Notes under the pieces: model-generated
Seen by the model: only the letters and a program-made list of their open reading frames with translations
The model's database searches: none
What the model was told of the DNA's origin: nothing
Program-made: the position numbers and the translations under genes
In this document: positions 1 to 5,058 of the stretch, piece after piece
Numbering within the stretch: position 1 is the stretch's first letter
How the letters are laid out: each line of letters starts with the position of its first letter
NCBI GenBank assembly: GCA_020429495.1
Contig: JAGQLJ010000008.1
Coordinates: 1-6,661 of the forward strand
DNA length: 6,661 bases
Direction: 5' to 3'
Source: Candidatus Dojkabacteria bacterium
GTDB lineage: Bacteria; Patescibacteriota; Dojkabacteria; J137

Positions 1-831
1 GATACAATAATTAGCTTAACAGGAGATTTGCTACCTTCAGAAGCCGCAGAAATTAATACTGATTCTTTTGTAATAAAGCTTGATGATAACGACATTACTT
101 CAACTTGTGAGGTAACTCAAGAGAACTTTAGCTGTAGTTTAGAAAATGAGCTTGATCTAGGAAGGCATCTAGTTAATGTGAGCGTTGGTGATAGTAGCGA
201 ACAAACAGCTACATTGGAATGGACTTTCTCTATTGTTGAAGCTCAAACTACTGATAATAGCTCTACAAATAACGATAGTTCAACAGTTGTAATATTTGGT
301 AGAGAAATACCAAGATCAGGAGTAATACTTCTTGGAATAATATTATGTATTGGTGGAGCGTTGCTGTTAATCCCATGGATTCTATATTCTATTTGGTCTG
401 GCAGAGACAGCGATTCATCATCAAGTTCTGACTCTGGTTCGGATGGAACAGCAATAGAAAATAATTATGATTTTAGTTCAACAGATTATTCAGTACCTTC
501 AACAACTGATTTACCTTCAATAGATTCCTATTCTGATAGTTCAACAAGTACTAGTTCAGACTATTCATCTATACCAAGCTACGATCCAAATACTTCTTAT
601 GATATTAATAGCGCTGGTACAGATTATTCTTATACACCACCTTCAAGTGATAGTAATAGCTATACTGATTATACTGTGGGGAATTCAAGTTCAACAGAAA
701 GTACTCAACCAGAGACTGCTTCAGTAATGCCAGAAATGCCATCGCTAGATTCTAGTGCAACAAATTCAACAAATACGGAAGGGAATCAAAATAGCTCTGA
801 TAATTTTGTAGAACCTCAACAAACCAGTTAA
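1..831 (+). CDS. Membrane-anchored surface protein, C-terminal part (Ig-like region, one TM, Ser/Asp/Tyr-rich tail); 5' end outside window
   Basis: The reading frame is open from base 1 to a TAA at 829-831, so the start lies upstream of the window; a TTG at 28 is in frame but I do not take it as the start. In the 276 visible residues, 1-79 look like the end of a beta-sandwich (Ig-like) domain: alternating hydrophobic strands, a final stretch GRHLVNVSVGD...TLEWTFSI typical of bacterial Ig-like repeats, and two cysteines (36 and 45) that could form a disulfide. A Thr/Asn/Ser linker follows, then one membrane span at about 107-132. The last 141 residues are low complexity, about 30% Ser with many Asp, Tyr, Thr and Pro, and contain no Lys, Arg or His. 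Loose motifs such as TDYS and PS-Y-D recur. I infer an anchored envelope protein with the Ig-like part outside. The side of the membrane taken by the tail is not settled by flanking charges. Function is unknown. It converges on the next gene with a 10-bp gap. Confidence 0.8.
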   Translation, partial: DTIISLTGDLLPSEAAEINTDSFVIKLDDNDITSTCEVTQENFSCSLENELDLGRHLVNVSVGDSSEQTATLEWTFSIVEAQTTDNSSTNNDSSTVVIFGREIPRSGVILLGIILCIGGALLLIPWILYSIWSGRDSDSSSSSDSGSDGTAIENNYDFSSTDYSVPSTTDLPSIDSYSDSSTSTSSDYSSIPSYDPNTSYDINSAGTDYSYTPPSSDSNSYTDYTVGNSSSTESTQPETASVMPEMPSLDSSATNSTNTEGNQNSSDNFVEPQQTS

Positions 832-845
832 ATCAAAGGATTTAA
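828..845. repeat. Perfect 7-bp inverted repeat spanning both convergent stop codons
   Basis: TTAAATC (828-834) and GATTTAA (839-845) are exact reverse complements around the loop AAAG. The arms contain the stop codons of both convergent genes (TAA at 829-831 on plus; TAA read from 844-842 on minus). It could be a minimal bidirectional transcription-end hairpin. However, the stem has a single G:C pair and no T-run follows on either strand, so a classical Rho-independent terminator is not supported. Confidence 0.45.
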
Positions 846-1423
846 AGCACCTGAACACAGCTTGCAACTCCAGAACCCCTTTCTTCATTACTGTTTGAAG
901 TTATGCATCCGATTTTTTCGACATAAGAATCTCCTTGAATATGATCAAATACAAATTCTATATTATCAAATGGATCTGAGATATTTAATTTGTTTGATAT
1001 CATAACAACAAATATAGCAATAATTGTTATGCAACAACAAAATGCAAGCAGCCCTCCTGCGATTGGAAGAAAATATGGAGATATATATCTTGCTAACCAC
1101 TTAACTACTTGTTTTTTTATTTGCTTAGATATATAGATTTTTGCAGCTTCAATTTCAATTTGTCTAATTATCTTTTCAAGCTGTTTATTTAATCTATTTA
1201 GCTCATCAGTCAGTCTATTAACTTCTGCTTTTGCTTCTGGTGTGTTTTCTTGTTTAACTTGCTCTATTTGTTGTTGAGCTTGTGCAATTTTATCTCTAAT
1301 CTGCGCAGCATTAAGCATTAAGCCTTTTATTTTATTATTAGCATGTTTGCTAATAACTTTATCTATTTCCTTTGAGTTCTTTTTTAAAGCCTTATCTATT
1401 TTTGATGAAACAATATTTGCCAT
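842..1423 (-). CDS. Small coiled-coil, single-pass membrane protein next to the VirB6-like gene
   Basis: The protein has 193 residues from the ATG at 1423; an in-frame TTG at 1438 would add five residues (numbering below uses that longer form). Neither start has a Shine-Dalgarno, and I prefer the ATG. Residues 7-40 are Lys-rich. About 40-105 form a long amphipathic, Gln/Glu/Lys-rich helix with heptad-like hydrophobics, a likely coiled coil. A membrane span at about 122-148 contains three consecutive cysteines (134-136). The final 50 residues include Cys178 and Cys194. The many basic residues before the span predict the N-terminus inside and the short Cys-containing tail outside, where the two cysteines may pair. 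The gene starts 71 nt after the VirB6-like stop (57 nt if the TTG is used) on the same strand, so cotranscription is likely. An accessory role in the same envelope machine is inferred from position only. I recognise no family. Confidence 0.75.
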   Translation of the reverse strand: MANIVSSKIDKALKKNSKEIDKVISKHANNKIKGLMLNAAQIRDKIAQAQQQIEQVKQENTPEAKAEVNRLTDELNRLNKQLEKIIRQIEIEAAKIYISKQIKKQVVKWLARYISPYFLPIAGGLLAFCCCITIIAIFVVMISNKLNISDPFDNIEFVFDHIQGDSYVEKIGCITSNSNEERGSGVASCVQVL

Positions 1424-1494
1424 ATTGTAGTTTATCAATTACTGCGATTTCTTACTATAAACAAAGTGGATAGCCTTTAGAATATTAGCCTAAT

Positions 1495-4095
1495 TTAGAC
1501 AATTGGATTATCTCTTAGACCAGGTATATTAGTAAATTGTGGTTGCACTGCGAATGAGACTTTATTAGATGTAGCTGTAATTCCTTTACCAAATACATCT
1601 ATAAGTTTAATTTGTACTTCATTTTCTGTTTTAAACCCTTTACCTTCACCAATTAATTTAATGAAGTTATCTATTCCTGCAGCACCTCCATGTACTTCCA
1701 TGACCAATGAAAGCTTTATAGTTTGGCCATCCTCATCAATTGCACCGATTGTTTCTGGAAGTCCATTTATATAGAAGCTAACTAGAGTCTCATCTATAAG
1801 TTTTAGCTTAAATATATTTTTAGCTTGAGGAGTTTTTCCAATTGCATAATCTGTGAACTCACCATCCTTTGGAACACCAGCGACAGTACCGTCTTCAATT
1901 TTATTGAATAACTTTATCAATCTATATGAAATTGCCTTAACTTCCCCTGGAATCCTTGAACCTACAGTACTACTTATTCGACTAATAGCAGCTTTTCTTC
2001 CAACAGGAGCATTTGCTACAGGGAATAGTGGTACTTCACTTTTAATTTTGATGCTACCGTTCATGAGCTTACCACCACCTGCTCTTAGTGCAGAAATTGT
2101 TGCACCATCCATAACCAATAAGCCTTTAGAAGCTCCCCATGCAATTTCAGCTTCAAGTTTATTTGCTCCTTCAGTAGTTTTACCATCCCCTCCTGCTGCT
2201 GTATCTAAATTACCTAACTGTCTTTTAATTGCATTTTCTTTATTTAATAAGTTTCTTGCCTGAATATAACGCCCTTCTTCTAGCGCACCTGCTCTTTGTC
2301 TTTCAACTTCAGCTAGTTGTGATTGTAGCCTTGCTCTACGTTGTGAAAGAATTGAGCCTACTTCTCCTGGCTTTATTCCTTTTGCTCTATCAATCAAGTT
2401 CAATGCTGTTTGCCTTGCTTGAGTAATTCGCCTTGGTGTTGCTGCAACGTTTGTACCAACAACTTTTCCTAATCCAATTGAATCTTTTGTACTTTGGAAT
2501 ACATCTGCTAAGAATTCTGGTGTTTTACCTACTCCTAAAGCTTCATCAATCTGATCTAGAGTTTTTGGAATTAGCATATAAATGCTAAATGCAACTAGAG
2601 CAAACATAAAATCAATAAAACTTGATGCAGCACCGCTTTGATTAACTCCATTAGAAAATCCATAAAGAAGTGATTCAATAGCCGTTAGAGGTGGTACATA
2701 TGTTGTAATACCTGCTTGTGGAAGTTGATTTAAAAAATAGGAGCTTGAAAAAACTAACGATAATAAGATCATTGCATATGTAACAACATAAGCCAATGTT
2801 GCCGATCCCATCTGCTTTGCGTACCACATCACTGTATTCATTCCTCCACCAGGCAGCGCAACGCCCGCAAATACAAACGGGGAAATAAGTGGCATAGTAA
2901 TAAACATCATATATTTTTTTATTAGTTTCCAGAATATTCTTAATCCCGTTACCAACAAGAGTAATGCTAGTAAAAAACTAATAATTCCAATAATCCAATC
3001 TTGCCCTAAGACCGATTGAATAAATGAGCCTACAGTAGAAACTAATCCTATCGAACTTGATGCTCCACCTATAGCAGCACCAAAAGATCCTACTCCTTCA
3101 CCTATAGGTCTTGCTATGGTGATACCTGAATATAGCCAACTAACTTTTAAATCATCAGCATGCAGCCCTCTATTTACATAATCTCCTGCTATCCCTTCCG
3201 GATAATATGAAGGTGGTTTAGTAATTTCTTCTTCATAAACACCTCTTCCAGGTGAACCCGGTCCAACTAAAAAAGTATGGGTCGCGTTAACTCCCACGGT
3301 AATTCCATCTATAAATAGTCCTGTAATTGCATAACTTAGCGGAACAAGAATCATTGCAAGAGCAATATTTGGAATTGAACTTTGAAGTGCAACTGCAATT
3401 CCACCACTTAAGTTAGCTCTAAACATTATTCCAAGAGCAACAAAAATTATTACTAAGATTAAGATTGAATATACAATAGTAACAGACCATCCCCAAAATG
3501 CTTGGACAGGTCTTAATAAATCGTACCCTAGCCCAGGATAGTAAAGTCCTAAATCTTGATTATCTGTATTATTATCTTGTGCAGAGACTTTTCCTAAATT
3601 TTGAAGTGCATAAATCTCACCTTGAATATAATTAGCTCCACTTGCAGGTCTTTGGTCCAGCAATTGGCCATTAATTGCCATAACACTATCTGACAATCCT
3701 TTATCTTGTTTGTGTAGTAAGTAATTAAGTGTTTCTAAATCTCCTTTATTAGCAGTTGTTGAAGCACATGTTATTAAGAATGGATCATCAATTAATAATT
3801 CTGTCATTCCTGATAGTAAGCCTGGCAAAACTCCTCCTAAATAGCTATTTACCTTTCCTGCGCACTTTGAATCACTACCTATAATAGTATCTACTTCTTC
3901 CTTTTGATACACCGTTAATAAACTATTTTGAGACGGTGTTTTTGGCCATTCAATATATTCATTGGTTGCTTGAATGTTAGGATTAACCTGAGCACCTACT
4001 TGAAAAAGAGCACCTAGCATTACAGTAATCAACACAAAGATCCAGAATGATCTCTGGAGATTTTGTATTTTTATATTTTTTAGACGCTTAATCAT
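1495..4095 (-). CDS. Polytopic membrane protein, VirB6/TrbL-like component of a type IV secretion or conjugation-like system
   Basis: The protein has 866 residues from an ATG preceded by no Shine-Dalgarno. Residues 1-36 form a signal peptide or anchor: a basic N-terminus, a hydrophobic core at 17-31, and VGA-Q as a possible cleavage site. Residues 37-195 form an extracytoplasmic domain holding the only two cysteines of the protein (78, 110), a likely disulfide. Hydrophobic spans follow at about 201-225, 236-262, 366-388, 394-416, 430-455 and 490-510, with a Gly/Ser-rich segment at 330-360. The core reads KKYMMFITMPLISPFVF then ALPGGG, with MWYAKQ following. A basic helix before SP-F and ALPG, followed by W-K, is the pattern of VirB6/TrbL channel proteins as found in Patescibacteria. 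After the last span come a basic helical region (511-630, coiled-coil-like at 583-628) and a beta-rich domain (about 680-850). The size is far above that of classical VirB6 (about 300 residues), because of added N- and C-terminal domains. No ATPase (VirB4/VirD4) is in view, so the assignment rests on topology and motif only. Confidence 0.6.
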   Translation of the reverse strand: MIKRLKNIKIQNLQRSFWIFVLITVMLGALFQVGAQVNPNIQATNEYIEWPKTPSQNSLLTVYQKEEVDTIIGSDSKCAGKVNSYLGGVLPGLLSGMTELLIDDPFLITCASTTANKGDLETLNYLLHKQDKGLSDSVMAINGQLLDQRPASGANYIQGEIYALQNLGKVSAQDNNTDNQDLGLYYPGLGYDLLRPVQAFWGWSVTIVYSILILVIIFVALGIMFRANLSGGIAVALQSSIPNIALAMILVPLSYAITGLFIDGITVGVNATHTFLVGPGSPGRGVYEEEITKPPSYYPEGIAGDYVNRGLHADDLKVSWLYSGITIARPIGEGVGSFGAAIGGASSSIGLVSTVGSFIQSVLGQDWIIGIISFLLALLLLVTGLRIFWKLIKKYMMFITMPLISPFVFAGVALPGGGMNTVMWYAKQMGSATLAYVVTYAMILLSLVFSSSYFLNQLPQAGITTYVPPLTAIESLLYGFSNGVNQSGAASSFIDFMFALVAFSIYMLIPKTLDQIDEALGVGKTPEFLADVFQSTKDSIGLGKVVGTNVAATPRRITQARQTALNLIDRAKGIKPGEVGSILSQRRARLQSQLAEVERQRAGALEEGRYIQARNLLNKENAIKRQLGNLDTAAGGDGKTTEGANKLEAEIAWGASKGLLVMDGATISALRAGGGKLMNGSIKIKSEVPLFPVANAPVGRKAAISRISSTVGSRIPGEVKAISYRLIKLFNKIEDGTVAGVPKDGEFTDYAIGKTPQAKNIFKLKLIDETLVSFYINGLPETIGAIDEDGQTIKLSLVMEVHGGAAGIDNFIKLIGEGKGFKTENEVQIKLIDVFGKGITATSNKVSFAVQPQFTNIPGLRDNPIV

Positions 4096-4114
4096 GCATT
4101 TTATATTTACATTC

Positions 4115-4143
4115 AGTATACATTAATCAAATTTAAAAGTTAA
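4115..4143 (-). promoter_or_regulatory. Candidate sigma70-type promoter for the VirB6-like gene
   Basis: Read on the minus strand, TTAACT (4143-4138, four of six matches to TTGACA) is separated by 17 bp from TATACT (4120-4115, five of six matches to TATAAT). The predicted transcription start, near 4108, leaves a leader of about 13 nt before the ATG at 4095, with no Shine-Dalgarno in it. Upstream on this strand (about 4144-4176) the DNA is a series of T-runs, which could act as an UP-like or bent element. Confidence 0.5.
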
Positions 4144-4248
4144 AAATAAAAATTCAAAAGTAAGAAAGCAAAAACATTTATACACTTTAGTTTCGGCGAA
4201 TATTAAAGAACTCTTTCTAAGCTTTATTTCTAAATACTAATTACTCAG

Positions 4249-4271
4249 TACTAGCAACTCATTTGCTGGTA
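4249..4271. promoter_or_regulatory. Operator-like imperfect dyad overlapping the HAD promoter
   Basis: TACTAGCAA (4249-4257) and TTGCTGGTA (4263-4271) are reverse complements except at one position, around the 5-bp centre CTCAT. The right arm contains the TG of the extended -10 and the first two bases of the TATAAT box. A dimeric regulator bound here would block RNA polymerase. No regulator gene is in the window. The alternative is a chance dyad in A/T-rich DNA. Confidence 0.4.
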
Positions 4272-4281
4272 TAATCTTTAT
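4267..4281 (+). promoter_or_regulatory. Extended -10 promoter placing the mRNA start at or near the HAD ATG
   Basis: TGGTATAAT (4267-4275) is an exact extended -10 element (TGn plus TATAAT). No convincing -35 lies 16-18 bp upstream, which is usual for extended -10 promoters. Only six bases separate the box from the ATG at 4282, so transcription should begin at or within a base or two of the start codon. The mRNA would be leaderless, matching the absence of any Shine-Dalgarno. Confidence 0.6.
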
Positions 4282-4917
4282 ATGAACAAAAATATTATAT
4301 TCGATTTTGATGGAACTGTAATAAACAGCCTTCCCTTGGCTATAAGAACTTTACACGAAGCGGGGCATAAATATAATATTGAAAGTTTAAAGAACGTTCA
4401 TGTTGAAAAATTAAGAGACATGTCTATTCCTGAAATTTTTAAAGAACTTAAAATTCCTTTTTGGACTCTTCCATTCTTAGTTACATGGGCACGAAGAAGA
4501 ATGCATTCTCAGATTCATAATATTCCTTTAGTTGAAGGTATCACTGATGCTTTTAGAGAGCTTAAGAAAAATGACAACCGATTATTTATGCTAACAAGTA
4601 ATTCTGAAAAAAATGTACGTATATCATTTGAAGATAATAAGATAATTCACCTATTTGATGATATTATTGGTGGAGTTGGAACTTTTAGCAAAAAAAGAGC
4701 TATGAAAAAATTACTAAAAAAATATAACTTGAAAAAAGAAGATTGTATTTATATCACAGATGAAATAAGAGATGTGATTGCAACTAATGATATCAATATG
4801 GCAAATATCGCTGTCGCCTGGGGCTACAATAGTGAGAAAGCCCTTATGGGCGTAAATCCAAATCATCTTGTTCACTCACCAAGTGAACTAGTAAAAATAA
4901 TAAAAGAGCTAGAGTAA
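4282..4917 (+). CDS. HAD-superfamily phosphatase, phosphoglycolate-phosphatase-like
   Basis: This 211-residue protein has HAD motif I, IIFDFDGT, at 5-12, with Asp8 as predicted nucleophile and Asp10 as general acid/base. An alpha-helical C1-type cap lies at about 15-85. Motif II is LTSNS at 104-108 (Thr105 predicted to bind phosphate). A Lys pair at 137-138 sits where motif III is expected. Motif IV is YITDEIRD at 157-164, with Asp160 and Asp164 as Mg2+ ligands. The length is normal for the Gph-like group, cytosolic Mg2+-dependent phosphomonoesterases; the substrate cannot be read from sequence. One oddity is Thr159 where this group usually has Gly before the first motif IV Asp. The ATG follows a TATAAT box by six bases, so I take it as the start. 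The gene diverges from the VirB6-like gene and runs with alaS, from which it is separated by 141 bp containing a large palindromic element. Confidence 0.85.
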   Translation: MNKNIIFDFDGTVINSLPLAIRTLHEAGHKYNIESLKNVHVEKLRDMSIPEIFKELKIPFWTLPFLVTWARRRMHSQIHNIPLVEGITDAFRELKKNDNRLFMLTSNSEKNVRISFEDNKIIHLFDDIIGGVGTFSKKRAMKKLLKKYNLKKEDCIYITDEIRDVIATNDINMANIAVAWGYNSEKALMGVNPNHLVHSPSELVKIIKELE

Positions 4918-4922
4918 TCTTA

Positions 4923-5024
4923 TGTCAGTTCGAGTGAAATTTACGGAGTAAATTTTGTATCGAGAACAAAAAATAATAACTTTTCGATACGATTCTGACT
5001 TTGTCAGAATCACTCGAAGTGACA
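4923..5024. repeat. 102-bp complex palindromic element with cloverleaf fold (outer stem plus three hairpins)
   Basis: The ends, 4923-4937 and 5010-5024, are reverse complements at 14 of 15 positions (mismatch at 4928/5019), beginning TGTCA and ending TGACA. Inside lie three consecutive inverted repeats. The first pairs AAATTTAC (4937-4944) with GTAAATTT (4948-4955), perfect over 8 bp. The second pairs 4957-4966 with 4981-4990, 10 pairs including one G:T, with an A-rich 14-nt loop. The third pairs GATTCTGAC (4991-4999) with GTCAGAATC (5003-5011), perfect over 9 bp. Almost every base outside loops is paired. The element starts 5 nt after the HAD stop. The layout suggests a dispersed palindromic repeat or a tiny non-autonomous mobile element; a structured RNA between the two genes is the alternative. 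No flanking target duplication is evident. Confidence 0.8.
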
Positions 5025-5042
5025 AATAAATTTAAATTTATT
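5025..5042. repeat. Perfect 18-bp A/T palindrome upstream of alaS
   Basis: AATAAATTTAAATTTATT is its own exact reverse complement. It abuts the end of the cloverleaf element and ends 16 bp before the alaS ATG, so it lies in the likely alaS promoter region. It could be a protein-binding site, but pure A/T composition makes a chance palindrome less surprising here than elsewhere. Confidence 0.5.
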
Positions 5043-5045
5043 ACT

Positions 5046-5058
5046 TAAAATTAATATT
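5046..5058 (+). promoter_or_regulatory. Weak candidate -10 box for a leaderless alaS transcript
   Basis: TAAAAT (5046-5051) matches TATAAT at five of six positions and lies seven bases before the ATG at 5059, the same geometry as at the HAD gene. No -35 lies at proper spacing: GTGACA (5019-5024) is a good hexamer, but 21 bp away. In DNA this rich in A/T such boxes are common, so readthrough from the HAD promoter is the alternative. Confidence 0.25.

Noticed and set aside
1853..2426. Two overlapping plus-strand open frames (136 and 65 codons) opposite the VirB6-like gene
   Set aside because: They lie wholly antisense to a coherent 866-residue gene, have low-complexity hydrophobic translations rich in Leu/Ser/Pro, and have no start signals.
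4870..4888. Perfect 7-bp inverted repeat GTTCACT/AGTGAAC near the HAD 3' end
   Set aside because: It lies within codons of a conserved-looking C-terminus, 29 nt before the stop codon, with no T-run. It is short enough to be coincidental.
4981..5024. Classical Rho-independent terminator for the HAD gene
   Set aside because: The 9-bp hairpin at 4991-5011 is strong enough, but it is followed by CACTCGAAG and not by a T-run.
4923..5058. T-box riboswitch or tRNA-Ala mimic controlling alaS
   Set aside because: No T-box AGGGUGGNACCGCG-like sequence is present. The cloverleaf has arms and loops unlike tRNA and its outer stem lacks a G:U at the third pair, so a tRNA mimic is not supported.
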